A stretch of DNA of 64,000 nt, from the NCBI RefSeq assembly GCF_004784475.1, contig NZ_SRRT01000001.1, positions 744,001 through 808,000 of the forward strand, read 5' to 3'. The notes under the pieces are model-generated. The model searched no databases and was not told the DNA's origin. It worked only from the letters and a program-made list of their open reading frames with translations. Positions 26,370-35,870 of this stretch are shown here, in pieces. Source of the DNA: Streptomyces bauhiniae (lineage in GTDB: Bacteria > Actinomycetota > Actinomycetes > Streptomycetales > Streptomycetaceae). The translations under genes were made by a program, and so were the position numbers. Every line of letters starts with the position of its first letter. The stretch's first letter is position 1.

Positions 26370-26861
26370 GTGCACGAGGACGGGAACAACGGTACGGGCG
26401 AGGGCACCGCACCCGTGGCGCCGCGCTGTGTCGACCAGGAATTCCTGGCGCTGGAGCGTGAACTGACCGTGCTGCTGCGGCGGGCGCGGGCCAACCAGGG
26501 GGAGATGGCGCGCGAGGTCCACCCCGACCTGGAACCGGCCGCGTACGGCCTGCTCATCCGGCTGGACGAGCAGGGCGGCCAGCGGGCCACCGAGCTGGCC
26601 GCCTACATCGGCGTCGGCAAGGCCACCATGTCCCGCCAGTTGCGCGCGCTTGAGGACCTCGGTCTGATCGCCCGCGAGCCCGATCCGGCCGACGGCCGGG
26701 CCTGGCTGGTCACCCTCACCGACGAGGGCCGGGGCCGGGTGGGCCAGGTCCGGGAGGCCCGCCGCGCCCGCTACGTCAGCCAGCTCGCCCACTGGGACCG
26801 CCGCGAGGTCGCCGAACTCGCCCGTCTGCTGCACGAGTTGAACGGCATCGCGGAGAAGTAG
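26370..26861 (+). CDS. MarR-family transcriptional regulator
   Basis: 163 aa from GTG 26370. An upstream in-frame ATG at 26316 is possible, but the extra 18 codons include AAA, TTT and AGA, which are rare in this genome, so the shorter form is preferred. Winged helix: YGLLIRLDEQGGQRATELAAYIGVGKATMSRQLRALEDLGLI, then the wing DPADGRAWLV. It probably controls itself or the divergent lysozyme gene; no ligand is known. It converges on the PP2C-like gene. Confidence 0.88.
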   Translation: MHEDGNNGTGEGTAPVAPRCVDQEFLALERELTVLLRRARANQGEMAREVHPDLEPAAYGLLIRLDEQGGQRATELAAYIGVGKATMSRQLRALEDLGLIAREPDPADGRAWLVTLTDEGRGRVGQVREARRARYVSQLAHWDRREVAELARLLHELNGIAEK

Positions 26862-26880
26862 CCGGACGTCGCGCGGGCTT

Positions 26881-27669
26881 CTACAGCTCCACGTGGACGG
26901 CCGTCGCGTCGTCGTGCGTCTTGCTGCGGCCCAGGAACGCCCGCTCCTCGCGGTCCGCCAGCTCCAGTTCCCGCACCCGGTCCACCAGGGCGCGGGTGCC
27001 CTCCTTGGCGACCAGGTCGAACAGGGCCGTCCAGTCGCCCTCGTGGAACTTCTCCGTCCAGCGGGCCGCGCCGTCGGTCAGCGCGACCAGCGAGCGCACC
27101 CCGGCGCGCGGCACCGAGCCGGTGACCGCGTACCGGACCACCTCGGGGTCGGCGGCGGCCGTGAAGAAGCCGCCCTCCTTGTTGCGCAGCTCGGCGTCCA
27201 CCACGTCCGCACTCGCCAGCGCTCCCCGCGGCAGCCGGGCCAGCCGGTCGTCCAGCACCGGGGTCACCGTGCCGTCCGGGGCGCGGAGCAGCAGCGCGGA
27301 GTCCGAGAGCACCAGGTACTCGACCGTCTCGGCCGACCAGCGGACCAGCACCACCGTCGCCTGGGGCGTACGCGGGTGAGAAAGGTCACAGGCGGTCAGA
27401 TGGGCCTTCGATGTTTGGCTGATCGCCCGGCCGAGAATCTCCGCCAGCGTCAGATCTCGGTGGGAAACGGTCAGTTCGGTCAGCGCGCCGCCCAGCTTGG
27501 CGGTGAACCAGGGCACCGGGTGCGAGCAGCCCGGCGCGTACGGGGGCGGTGTCACCCCGTCCAGCAAGATCACGCAACCGCCCTGACCGCAGGCGGGTAG
27601 TCCGACCCCCGCGAAGTCCTCGTTGGGCCGGTCGGCGGTGCCGGGTTCCGAGACGAGATCAGTACGCAC
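26881..27669 (-). CDS. PP2C-like phosphatase domain protein
   Basis: 262 aa from GTG 27669; a GTG at 27684 is also possible. It shows scattered PP2C motifs: PGTADRPNEDF near the N-terminus, VILLDGVTPP, VRSLVALTDGAARW and a C-terminal KTHDDATAVHV, whose Asp residues would bind Mn/Mg. No membrane or sensor domain is visible, so it is a stand-alone cytosolic Ser/Thr phosphatase-type protein. The substrate is unknown. It is divergent from the conservon with about 380 bp between starts. Confidence 0.8.
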   Translation of the reverse strand: MRTDLVSEPGTADRPNEDFAGVGLPACGQGGCVILLDGVTPPPYAPGCSHPVPWFTAKLGGALTELTVSHRDLTLAEILGRAISQTSKAHLTACDLSHPRTPQATVVLVRWSAETVEYLVLSDSALLLRAPDGTVTPVLDDRLARLPRGALASADVVDAELRNKEGGFFTAAADPEVVRYAVTGSVPRAGVRSLVALTDGAARWTEKFHEGDWTALFDLVAKEGTRALVDRVRELELADREERAFLGRSKTHDDATAVHVEL

Positions 27670-28050
27670 CCCGCCAGTCTGCACGAACCCTTCACGAGCG
27701 GGGGCAACGGCCGGAGTGCGCACCCGGTTCGGGGCGGCCGACCAGCCCGGACGCCGGAATTGGCGGCAATTGACACGGTCCGGGAACGCGTGGCGGCGAA
27801 TATTGCCAAAGCCTGCCCCCCGCGTCCAACCGGCCCGCCGCACAAGGGTGTCCGGCGCGCCGTCACGACTTGCCCGCCAACTCCCCTCCGATGTTCACTC
27901 CTTCGGGTGGCGGGTCAGGTGATGCGCGGCCACTGCCCACCGGCGCTGGGAGGGTCGGGAACCACGTACCGGGTGTACGCACCACTTGGCACCGAGACGA
28001 CGGGGCGCCGCCCGGCCCTTCCGTAGACGAGTTCAGGATTGCGAGCACCG
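27670..28050. other. 381-bp divergent intergenic region
   Basis: Lies between the PP2C-like gene and cvnA. It is less GC-rich than its flanks and must hold both promoters; I could not assign -10/-35 boxes with confidence. Confidence 0.5.
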
Positions 28051-30810
28051 GTGCAGAAGAAGCGGCCTCGGCGCACAGGCAGGCAGACGGCCCCCCGGGG
28101 GACCGCCGAGCAGAACCCCGTGGGCGCTGGACGCCCCACCCATGTGCGCAACCGGCTGATCGTCGCCGTGGCCGTGGTGGCCGCCGCCATAGCCGCGGCA
28201 GGCGCCCCCGCCCTGCTCACCGCCTCCGGGGACCTCCATGAGTCCCAGAAGCTTGTGACGCTGGCGGACGAGACGCAGGACGCCCTCGCGCTCGCCCACT
28301 CGCTGGCCGACGAGCGCGACGAGGTCACCTCCTACGTGGCCGCCGGACGCCCCAAGACCAAGGCGCCCTCCGAGCAGCGCGGCACCCGTGTGGACCGCCA
28401 GGTCGAGGACCTGCGCGCGGACACCGACCTGCCGTCCCGGCTGCGCACCGCGCTGGACGGCATCGCCACCGTCCGCCGCGCCGCCCTGACCGGCAAGACC
28501 GACGCGCTGCGCACCCACCAGGCGTACTCGGCCACCATCACCGAGCTGCACCGGCTCGCCGAGGAGCTGGCCGACCGGACGCCTCCGCGCGCGGGCTCCG
28601 GCGCCTACGCGCTCGCCGGTCTGGACACCGCCGTCCAGCAGTCCGCCGCCGCGCGCGGCCTGCTGCTGGCCGCGCTGAGCGTCCCCTCCACGCCCAGCAC
28701 CTCGATCAGCCCGGTCACCGGCCTGCCGGTCACCACCAACGGCAGCTCCGAGGCGGACACCAAGCGGCGCGACGCGCTCACCACCGCCGCCCAGCGCGCC
28801 CGGCTGCGCGCCGACGCCGGCCTCGCCACCTTCCGCGAGACCGCGCCCAAGGACGCCGTCACCTCCTACGACTCCACGGTCACCGGCCCCGAGGTCAACT
28901 CCGCCGACAAGTACCTGGACTTCCTCACCGCCCAGCCCACCTTCGGCGACCGGCAGCTCGCCGTCAGCGCCAAGAAGCTGGACGCCGCGCTCTCCGCCCG
29001 CGTCGACCTGATGCGCGGCGCCGAGTCCGCCCTCTACGAGCGCCAGGGGCAGAGCCTCGCCGGTCTGCGGGACGACGACGTCACCGGCCTGGAGATCCGC
29101 ATCGCGGTGCTCGGCGCCCTGATGCTCCTCGCCGTCGGCGTCGCCACCGCCATGGCCCGCACCCTGACCCGCCCCCTCTCCGTACTGCGCCGGGGCTCGG
29201 CCCGCCTGGCCGGCGCCGAGGACCCGGCCGGGCAGGAGCCGATCGCCTTCACCGGGCGCAACGACGAGTTCGCCCAGGTCGTCCGCTCCGTGAACGCCCT
29301 GCACGCACACGCCGTCGCCCTGCACGAGCGGGTCGCCACCCTGGAGGCCGACCGCAAGCACCTGGTCGGCCAGCGCCAGAAGATGGCCGACGCCCGCGAG
29401 GAGTTGCGCGCGGAACTCAGCGAGTCCAGCGCCCAGTTGGAGCGGCTGCGGGAGAGCATCGGCGGCACCTTCGTCAACCTCGCGCTGCGCACCCTCGGCC
29501 TGGTCGAGCGCCAGCTCTCCGTCATCGAGGGGCTGGAGGAGCGCGAGCAGGACCCGGAGCGCCTGGCCACCCTGTTCAAGCTGGACCACTTCGCCACGGT
29601 GATGCGGCGCCACAGCGAGAACCTCCTGGTCCTCTCCGGCACCGAGCACATCCAGCCCGCGCACGGCCCGGTCCCGCTGGTCGACGTGGTCCGCGCGGCC
29701 GTCAGCGAGATCGAGCGGTACGAGCGCGTCCGGATCGCCGCGCTGCCCCCGCACGCCCATGTGGCCGGCTTCGCCGCCGACGACCTCTCCCACCTGCTGG
29801 CCGAACTGATGGAGAACGCCAGCTCGTTCTCCCCGCCCGACCTGCCCGTCGAGGTCTCCGCCTGGCTGCTGGAGTCCGGCGAGGTCATGCTGTCGGTGCA
29901 GGACGAGGGCATCGGCATGGCCGCCGAGCGCATGGAACGGCTCAACGGCCGCCTCGCCGACTTCGACCCCGAGTCGCCGTACGAGCAGGAGGGCGAGGAC
30001 GGTCTCGGCCTCGGGCTGTACGTCGTCGCCCGGCTCGCCCACCGGCACGGCATCCGCGTCCAGTTGCGCGAGCAGAAGCAGGGCGGGGTCGCCGCCGTGG
30101 TCGTGCTGCCGCAGTCGCTGCTCGCGGAGACCCCGGCCGCCGCGGTTCCGCACCACGCCACCCGTACCGACGCCACGCAGAGCTTCTCGCTGCCGGGCGC
30201 CGACGCCGAGGCCAACTCCAACGTGCTGCGCGGCCGCCCCAAGGGCACCGACCCGCTCGTGGCCCTCGCCGAGAAGGCCGTGGCCGCCAGCGAGAGCGCG
30301 GAGAAGGCCGACGCCCCCGACCCGGTGATCCCACGTCAGGCCACCCGAGAACTGCCGCCCGAGCCGGTGCCCGCCGCGCCGCCGGAGTCGGCCCCCGAGA
30401 CCACGATGGAGCTGCTGCTCCCGCCGGCCGCCCCCGCCGACGGGAACACGGCCGCCACCCCTGAGGCCGCCACGACAGCGGACGTCGCCCCCGGGCACGC
30501 CGCCCCCCTCCCCGCCGAGGCCACGCACGACCGCGCCCCGGACGAGACGGAGGAGAAGCTGACGAGCAAGGGCCTGCCCAAGCGCACCCCGAAGATCACC
30601 GCGCCCGAGGCCCCGGTCCGCCCGCGCGCCACCGGCGTCGACGCCGAGGCCCTGCGCCGCAGGCTCGGCGGCTTCCGCCAGGGCGCGCAGGCCGGGTACC
30701 GCGACGTCGAAGCGGAGATCGCCGAGCACACGGCGCAGAACCAGCGGCCCGCCACCAGCGCGAACGCCGAAGAGTCCACGGGGGGACACGCCGAGGAGGC
30801 AAGCAGTTGA
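28051..30810 (+). CDS. cvnA: CvnA-type sensor kinase-like protein (NIT domain)
   Basis: 919 aa from GTG 28051. TM1 at about 33-55; an extracellular nitrate/nitrite-sensing-like helical domain to about 345; TM2 (ALMLLAVGVATAMA); HAMP; then a coiled linker and an ATPase domain with LMENASSFSPPD, DEGIGMA and GLGLGLYVV. The usual HisKA His box is absent: conservon CvnA proteins bind ATP but lack canonical phosphotransfer. The last 230 residues are disordered and Pro/Glu-rich. It is the first gene of a conservon; CvnA is thought to act with CvnB-D as a membrane-linked G-protein-like switch. Confidence 0.93.
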   Translation: MQKKRPRRTGRQTAPRGTAEQNPVGAGRPTHVRNRLIVAVAVVAAAIAAAGAPALLTASGDLHESQKLVTLADETQDALALAHSLADERDEVTSYVAAGRPKTKAPSEQRGTRVDRQVEDLRADTDLPSRLRTALDGIATVRRAALTGKTDALRTHQAYSATITELHRLAEELADRTPPRAGSGAYALAGLDTAVQQSAAARGLLLAALSVPSTPSTSISPVTGLPVTTNGSSEADTKRRDALTTAAQRARLRADAGLATFRETAPKDAVTSYDSTVTGPEVNSADKYLDFLTAQPTFGDRQLAVSAKKLDAALSARVDLMRGAESALYERQGQSLAGLRDDDVTGLEIRIAVLGALMLLAVGVATAMARTLTRPLSVLRRGSARLAGAEDPAGQEPIAFTGRNDEFAQVVRSVNALHAHAVALHERVATLEADRKHLVGQRQKMADAREELRAELSESSAQLERLRESIGGTFVNLALRTLGLVERQLSVIEGLEEREQDPERLATLFKLDHFATVMRRHSENLLVLSGTEHIQPAHGPVPLVDVVRAAVSEIERYERVRIAALPPHAHVAGFAADDLSHLLAELMENASSFSPPDLPVEVSAWLLESGEVMLSVQDEGIGMAAERMERLNGRLADFDPESPYEQEGEDGLGLGLYVVARLAHRHGIRVQLREQKQGGVAAVVVLPQSLLAETPAAAVPHHATRTDATQSFSLPGADAEANSNVLRGRPKGTDPLVALAEKAVAASESAEKADAPDPVIPRQATRELPPEPVPAAPPESAPETTMELLLPPAAPADGNTAATPEAATTADVAPGHAAPLPAEATHDRAPDETEEKLTSKGLPKRTPKITAPEAPVRPRATGVDAEALRRRLGGFRQGAQAGYRDVEAEIAEHTAQNQRPATSANAEESTGGHAEEASS

Positions 30811-31307
30811 CCACGCCCAGTACCTACGGACTGAGCAGTGAAGCCCGCAACCTGCATTGGCTGCTGACCAACCTGGTCGAGGAAGTACCCGGTATCCAGT
30901 CGGTCGCGGTCGTCTCCTCCGACGGCCTGCTCCTGCTGTCGTCCGACCCGAACCGGGCCGAGGCGGACCGGCAGAACCGGCCGGCCACCAAGGGCCCCCG
31001 CGGCTCGGCCGCCGACCTCGCCACCATCGTCTCCGGCATCGGCAGCCTCACCGTGGGCGCCGCCAAGCTGATGGACTACGGCTCGGTCAAGCACACCATG
31101 GTCGCCATGGACGAGGGCAGTCTCTTCGTCATGTCGATCAGCGACGGCTCGCTGCTCGGTGTGCACGGCTCCGCCGAGTGCGACATGAGCGTGATCGCGT
31201 ACCACATGGCGCTCTTCGTCGGCCGGGCCGGGCACGTGCTCACCCCGGAACTCCGCAGCGAGCTGCGGAAATCCATGGAGTCCGAACCGAGCGGGAGCGT
31301 CCGATGA
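30807..31307 (+). CDS. cvnB: CvnB roadblock/LC7 domain protein
   Basis: 166 aa, TTG start overlapping the cvnA stop by 4 bp. Roadblock/LC7 fold: NLHWLLTNLVEEVPGIQSVAVVSSDGLLLL, then HTMVAMDEGSLFVMSISDGS and a final helical segment. These proteins serve as dimeric regulators (GAP-like) for small GTPases such as CvnD. Confidence 0.95.
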   Translation: MTTPSTYGLSSEARNLHWLLTNLVEEVPGIQSVAVVSSDGLLLLSSDPNRAEADRQNRPATKGPRGSAADLATIVSGIGSLTVGAAKLMDYGSVKHTMVAMDEGSLFVMSISDGSLLGVHGSAECDMSVIAYHMALFVGRAGHVLTPELRSELRKSMESEPSGSVR

Positions 31308-31726
31308 GCGCCATCGCCAAGAAGACGCAGCTCCCCACGCGCGGCGGCGACCGCAAGGCCGCCCGCGTGCGCCCCTACTCGCTCACCGGCGGCCGCACCC
31401 GCTTCGGCCACGTCCTCCTGGTGGAGACGTTCGTGGCCAGCACCGCGGCGCTCGACGCCCCGGAGGAGCGCAAGGAACTGGCGAACGGGGCCGCTCCGCG
31501 CGTGATGCCGGAGATGGTCGCCATCGTCGAACTGTGCCGCCGTATGCGCACGGTGGCCGAGATCGCCGCGCTGCTGAGAATGCCGCTCGGCGTGGTCCGG
31601 GTGCTCCTGAGCGACCTCGCGGACCAGGGAAAGATCCGTGTGTACGGCACCGGGACCGGTCACGGCACCGGCCGTCCGGACCGCGCGCTGCTGGAAAGGG
31701 TGCTGAGTGGACTCCGCCGTCTCTGA
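31304..31726 (+). CDS. cvnC: CvnC DUF742 protein
   Basis: 140 aa, ATG overlapping the cvnB stop. RVRPYSLTGGRT opens the DUF742 domain; VAIVELCRRMRTVAEIAALLRMPLGVVRVLLSDLADQGKI is a winged-helix-like core. It overlaps the start of cvnD by 20 bp. In conservons it bridges the sensor and GTPase parts. Confidence 0.94.
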   Translation: MSAIAKKTQLPTRGGDRKAARVRPYSLTGGRTRFGHVLLVETFVASTAALDAPEERKELANGAAPRVMPEMVAIVELCRRMRTVAEIAALLRMPLGVVRVLLSDLADQGKIRVYGTGTGHGTGRPDRALLERVLSGLRRL

Positions 31727-32363
31727 CGCGACCGCCCCCGTCGGGAACGCTCCCCTCGTCGACGGCCCGGCCGAGCCCGTCGAGGAACTGAAGTCCTGGC
31801 AGCAGGACCGCAGCCGGGCACCCGTCGCCACGAAGATCGTGGTGGCGGGCGGCTTCGGCGTCGGCAAGACCACCCTGGTCACCGCGGTCTCGGAGATCAC
31901 CCCGCTCCAGACCGAGGCGCTGATGACCCAGGCGAGCGAGGAGACCGACGACCTCACCGCCACTCCGGGCAAGACCTCCACGACCGTGGCCATGGACTTC
32001 GGCCGCATCACGCTCGACGACGACCTGGTGCTCTACCTGTTCGGCACGCCGGGCCAGCAGCGGTTCTGGTTCATGTGGGACGACCTGGTGCGCGGCGCGA
32101 TAGGCGCCGTGGTGCTGGCCGACACCCGCCGGCTCAAGGACTGCTTCCCGGCGCTGGACTACTTCGAGAGCTGCGGCCTGCCCTACGTGGTCGCGGTCAA
32201 CCACTTCGACGGCAGCGAGATGTTCGGGCCGGAGGACGTGCGGGAGGCACTGACCATACCGGCGCACATCCCTGTCATGATCATGGATGCGCGGCGCCGG
32301 ATCTCAGCGATCGAGACCCTCCTGGCCCTGGTGGGCCACGCGCTCGACGTAACCCCCGAGTAG
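31707..32363 (+). CDS. cvnD: CvnD small Ras-like GTPase
   Basis: 218 aa from GTG 31707. GTPase motifs: P-loop GGFGVGKTT, switch region ATPGKTSTTVAMDFG, G3-like LFGTPGQQRFWFMW, and the specificity motif VAVNHFDG. It is the output switch of the conservon and likely cycles GTP under CvnB control. Confidence 0.95.
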   Translation: MDSAVSDATAPVGNAPLVDGPAEPVEELKSWQQDRSRAPVATKIVVAGGFGVGKTTLVTAVSEITPLQTEALMTQASEETDDLTATPGKTSTTVAMDFGRITLDDDLVLYLFGTPGQQRFWFMWDDLVRGAIGAVVLADTRRLKDCFPALDYFESCGLPYVVAVNHFDGSEMFGPEDVREALTIPAHIPVMIMDARRRISAIETLLALVGHALDVTPE

Positions 32364-32393
32364 CCAAAAGCCCCCCGTAGGAGACACCCCCGC

Positions 32394-33650
32394 ATGCGGA
32401 AGATACTCGTCGTGGGAGCCGGCCAGTCCGGTCTCCAGCTCGCCCTCGGCCTCCAGTCGCACGGCTACGAGGTCACCCTGATGTCCAACCGGACGGCGGA
32501 CGAGATCCGTTCCGGCCGGGTCATGTCGACGCAGTGCATGTTCGACACCGCGCTCCAGCACGAGCGTGACCTCCAGCTCAACTTCTGGGAGTCCCAGGCC
32601 CCGAAGATCGAGGGGCTCGGCGTCTCGGTCGCCGCCCCCGGCTCGTTCGACCCCGGCCCCTCGCAGCGGGCCATCGACTGGGTCGGCAAGCTGGACGGCT
32701 ACGCGCAGTCGGTGGACCAGCGGGTCAAGATGGCCGGCTGGATGGAGACCTTCGCCCAGCGCGGCGGCCAGCTCGTCATCCACGGCGCGGCCGTCGGCGA
32801 CCTGGACTACTTCTCCCGCACCTACGACCTGGTGCTGGTCTCGGCCGGCAAGGGCGAGCTGGTGTCGATGTTCGCCCGCGACCCGGAGCGCTCCCCGTAC
32901 ACCGAGCCGCAGCGCGCGCTCGCGGTGGCGTACGTGCACGGGCTCGGCCCGCGGCCGGAGCACCCGGAATTCGACGCGGTCCGCTGCAACCTGGTGCCGG
33001 GCGTCGGCGAGATGTTCGTGATGCCGACCCTGACCACCTCCGGCCGCGCCGACATCCTGTTCTGGGAGGGCATACCCGGCGGCCCGCTCGACGTCTTCAA
33101 CGGCGTCAAGGACCCCGCCGAACACCTCTCCCTGACCCTGGAACTCATGGAGAAGTTCCTGCCCTGGGAGTACGCGCGCGCCACCAAGGTCGAACTCACC
33201 GACGCCGGCGGCACCCTGGCGGGCCGCTACGCGCCGACCGTGCGCAACCCCATCGGCCGGCTCCCCGGCGGCGGCCTGGTGCTCGGCGTGGCCGACGTGG
33301 TCGTGGCCAACGACCCGATCACCGGCCAGGGCTCCAATTCGGCGTCCAAGTGCGCCGCCGCCTACCTGGCGTCCATCCTGGAGCGCGGCGACCAGCCGTT
33401 CGACGAGGAGTGGATGAAGGCCACCTTCGACCGCTACTGGGACACCGCCCAGCACGTCACCAAGTGGACCAACGCCATGCTGGCCCCGCCGCCGGAGCAC
33501 ATCCTCAACCTCATCGGCGCCGCCGGCCAGCTCCAGCCGGTCGCCGACCGCTTCGCCAACGGCTTCAACGACCCGTCCGACTTCGAGAACTTCTTCTACG
33601 ACCCCGCGAAGACGGAGGCGTACGTCGGCTCGGTGGCCGCCGGCGCCTGA
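32394..33650 (+). CDS. Styrene monooxygenase/indole monooxygenase-family flavoprotein
   Basis: 418 aa. N-terminal FAD dinucleotide site GAGQSGLQLA, later VVVANDPITGQGSN as the second FAD motif. The overall sequence (ILVVGAGQSGLQLALGLQSHGYEVTLMSN) fits the StyA-type single-component oxygenase family, which takes FADH2 from a separate reductase. No reductase gene is nearby. It lies 30 bp after cvnD and is probably part of the same transcript, so the conservon may control an oxygenation reaction. The substrate is unknown. Confidence 0.9.
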   Translation: MRKILVVGAGQSGLQLALGLQSHGYEVTLMSNRTADEIRSGRVMSTQCMFDTALQHERDLQLNFWESQAPKIEGLGVSVAAPGSFDPGPSQRAIDWVGKLDGYAQSVDQRVKMAGWMETFAQRGGQLVIHGAAVGDLDYFSRTYDLVLVSAGKGELVSMFARDPERSPYTEPQRALAVAYVHGLGPRPEHPEFDAVRCNLVPGVGEMFVMPTLTTSGRADILFWEGIPGGPLDVFNGVKDPAEHLSLTLELMEKFLPWEYARATKVELTDAGGTLAGRYAPTVRNPIGRLPGGGLVLGVADVVVANDPITGQGSNSASKCAAAYLASILERGDQPFDEEWMKATFDRYWDTAQHVTKWTNAMLAPPPEHILNLIGAAGQLQPVADRFANGFNDPSDFENFFYDPAKTEAYVGSVAAGA

Positions 33651-33667
33651 CCCCCGCACGACTCTCC

Positions 33668-33705
33668 CGGCCCCGTGCCCGCCTCTCACAGGCGGCGCGG
33701 GGCCG
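33668..33705. terminator. Convergent hairpin
   Basis: A GC stem (CGGCCCCG ... CGGGGCCG, extended by GCCT / AGGC) spans the end of the NlpC/P60 gene and the space after the flavoprotein gene; no U-tract. Confidence 0.5.
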
Positions 33706-34732
33706 CGTCGGGTCGTACGGCGCCCAGGACCGGGTTGGCCGCGAGGGGGGAGATCTTGACGGTCTCACCGGTACGGGGGGCCTGCACCACCTTGCCGTCG
33801 CCCAGGTAGAGCGCGACATGGGTGGCCTCGGGGAAGTAGATCACCAGGTCACCGGGGCGCAGGGAGTTCAGCGGGACGTGGGGGAGCCGGGCCCACTGCT
33901 CCTGGCTGGTGCGGGGGATGGGGGTGCCCGCGCGGGCCCAGGCGCGGGAGGTCAGGCCCGAGCAGTCGAAGGAGGCCGGGCCCGCGGCGCCCCAGCGGTA
34001 CGGCTTGCCGAGCTGGTCCAGGGCGTACCGGACCGCCTGGCCGCCCTCCGCCGAGGCGGGCCGGTCGTCGTCGCCGAGGGCACCGGAGTCGGTGAGGCGC
34101 CGCTGCGCCTCGGCCACGCCGTCCTGCTCCAGTTGGGACACCTCGCTCTGCTGTTGCGGGGTGAGGGAGGCGAGCAACCGCTCCACATCCGACAGGCGCT
34201 TCGTCACGTCGTCCCGCTGCTTCTTCTGCTTCTCGGCCAGGGTGAGCTGGGTGTCCAGCGCCTTGCGGGCCGACTTGGCGAGAGCGTCCGCGCGCTTCTC
34301 GGTGCCGGTCAGCCGGTCCAGGGTGGCGGCGCGCTCCCCGGCGACGCGGCCGATGACATGGCCCTCGTCGAGCGCCTGCTGCGGGTCGCGGGCGAGGAGG
34401 ACGCGGACGTAGACGGAGAAGTCCGAGCTGTTCTGGTACTGCTCGCGGGCGAGCCGTCCGGCGTCACCCTGGCTGCCCTTCAACGCCAGTCTGGCCTTTG
34501 CCAGTTCGCCGTCCAGCCGCTTCACCTCGGCGCGCTGCGCGGTGAGCTTCTCGGCGGTGGCGTTGTAGGTCTCGGTGGCCTGCTCGGTCTGCCGGTACAG
34601 CCGCTGAAGATCCGTCAGCAGCTCGGCCACCGGGCGCTGCGGCTCCGGTGCGGCCAGGGCGGGCGCGGGCGCGAGGGCGGCCTGGGCCGCGATCGCGGCC
34701 GTACAGGCCAGGCGGAGCAGGATTCCTGACAC
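33686..34732 (-). CDS. Secreted NlpC/P60 (C40) peptidoglycan endopeptidase
   Basis: 348 aa from GTG 34732, with GGAGG upstream. Signal peptide of about 30 residues, a long coiled-coil region (about 40-220), then NlpC/P60 from about 225 with the catalytic Cys in FDCSGLTSRAW and His in THVALYLGDG. The coiled coil may autoinhibit or position the catalytic domain. Such enzymes cut peptide stems during growth and division. No riboswitch-like leader of the type found on some Streptomyces wall hydrolases could be recognised. Confidence 0.92.
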   Translation of the reverse strand: MSGILLRLACTAAIAAQAALAPAPALAAPEPQRPVAELLTDLQRLYRQTEQATETYNATAEKLTAQRAEVKRLDGELAKARLALKGSQGDAGRLAREQYQNSSDFSVYVRVLLARDPQQALDEGHVIGRVAGERAATLDRLTGTEKRADALAKSARKALDTQLTLAEKQKKQRDDVTKRLSDVERLLASLTPQQQSEVSQLEQDGVAEAQRRLTDSGALGDDDRPASAEGGQAVRYALDQLGKPYRWGAAGPASFDCSGLTSRAWARAGTPIPRTSQEQWARLPHVPLNSLRPGDLVIYFPEATHVALYLGDGKVVQAPRTGETVKISPLAANPVLGAVRPDAAPRRL

Positions 34733-34847
34733 GACATCACCTCCGGTACGCGGGGCGGGCGGACGTCCCGCCTGCCTCCGTACCGCGAGCTTGTGCCGCG
34801 CTTCGCCGGGTCCGCGCGCCGAACGTGCGCGGACCGGCGCAACCTTG

Positions 34848-35159
34848 TCACCCGGTCGGGTCGTCCGGCTTGCCGTGCGGCGTGTTGTCCCGCCCGGGCC
34901 GGGACCAGGGCCAGCGCGGTCGGTCGGCGGCGCCGAGACCCTCCGGGTCGTGCACGTACTTCCACCCGCGCACCAGCCCCAGCCTCCTGGTGTGCCCACG
35001 CGGGGTGCGCCGGTAGACCAGCACGGTGGACGGGCCGCCGGCCGCGTCGGGGACCGGGATGCGGTAGGTCTTCGGGGGGTGGCCGGTCGGGCCGAGCAGC
35101 ACGGGCAGCACCCGGCCGTCCATCGGTCCGCCCTCGAAGGGGGTGTCCTGACTCTTCAC
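34848..35159 (-). CDS. Small hypothetical protein
   Basis: 103 aa starting [19 protein letters not shown] short conserved-looking N-terminus ([21 protein letters not shown]) and [22 protein letters not shown] are followed by a basic Trp/Arg-rich tail. I do not recognise a function. It lies 5 bp beyond the TetR gene on the same strand and is likely co-transcribed with it. Confidence 0.65.
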   Translation of the reverse strand: MKSQDTPFEGGPMDGRVLPVLLGPTGHPPKTYRIPVPDAAGGPSTVLVYRRTPRGHTRRLGLVRGWKYVHDPEGLGAADRPRWPWSRPGRDNTPHGKPDDPTG

Positions 35160-35164
35160 GCCTT

Positions 35165-35824
35165 TTAGTCTCGGTCATCCCCGGCGAGCGCGGCGACGAC
35201 CGCCGCCGTCTGCGGGTCGCGTCCGGCGGTCACCACCAGGACGGCGGTGAACTGCTCGACCAGCCAGTCCCGCAGCTCGTCCCGCGGCGGCCGTTTGTCC
35301 TCGTCCAGCCAGATCAGCGACGACGCCTCGACCGCCGCGATCCACATCCGCACCGTCATCCGCAGCCGGGGCCCCGGCTCGGCCACCCCGAGGTGGCGGT
35401 AGAGGTGCTCGGCGGCGGCCCGGCGCACCCCGTCCACGAGGGCGGTGGTCCGGGAGGTCTCCACCACGCTGCCGCCCTGGAGCAGGGCGCTGAACCCGGT
35501 GTCGTGCTCGTCCACGAAGGCCAGGTAACGGTCGAGGACCCGCGCGAGCCGGGCCGCCGTCGGCCCCTCGCGGGGCTCGTCGAAGCAGAGCCTCAGCGCC
35601 TCGGCGGCCGAGGTCAGCGCGGCCTCGTAGAGCTGCTGCTTGCCGCCGGGGAAGTAGCGGTAGACCAGCGGGCGGGAGACCCCGGCCGCCTCCGCCACGT
35701 CGTCCAGCGAGACGTCCTCGGGGGCGCGGTGCGCGAACAGGGCCAGCGCCGATTCCAGGAGCTGGCTGCGGCGCTGTTCCACGCTGAGGCGTCGGTAGGC
35801 GGGGGTGGCGGCCTGCGGGGTCAT
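35165..35824 (-). CDS. TetR-family transcriptional regulator
   Basis: 219 aa. N-terminal helix-turn-helix ([56 protein letters not shown]) and a helical ligand domain. It is 46 bp downstream of the AurF-like gene on the same strand, so it may repress the oxygenase operon; the effector is unknown. Confidence 0.92.
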   Translation of the reverse strand: MTPQAATPAYRRLSVEQRRSQLLESALALFAHRAPEDVSLDDVAEAAGVSRPLVYRYFPGGKQQLYEAALTSAAEALRLCFDEPREGPTAARLARVLDRYLAFVDEHDTGFSALLQGGSVVETSRTTALVDGVRRAAAEHLYRHLGVAEPGPRLRMTVRMWIAAVEASSLIWLDEDKRPPRDELRDWLVEQFTAVLVVTAGRDPQTAAVVAALAGDDRD

Positions 35825-35870
35825 GCCCCGCAGCGTAATCGCCCGCCCCCTTTCCGCGCGTCGGCCCCCG

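Noticed and set aside
34733..34860. Possible c-di-AMP riboswitch ahead of the NlpC/P60 gene
   Set aside because: The leader is short and the conserved ydaO core sequences are not present.
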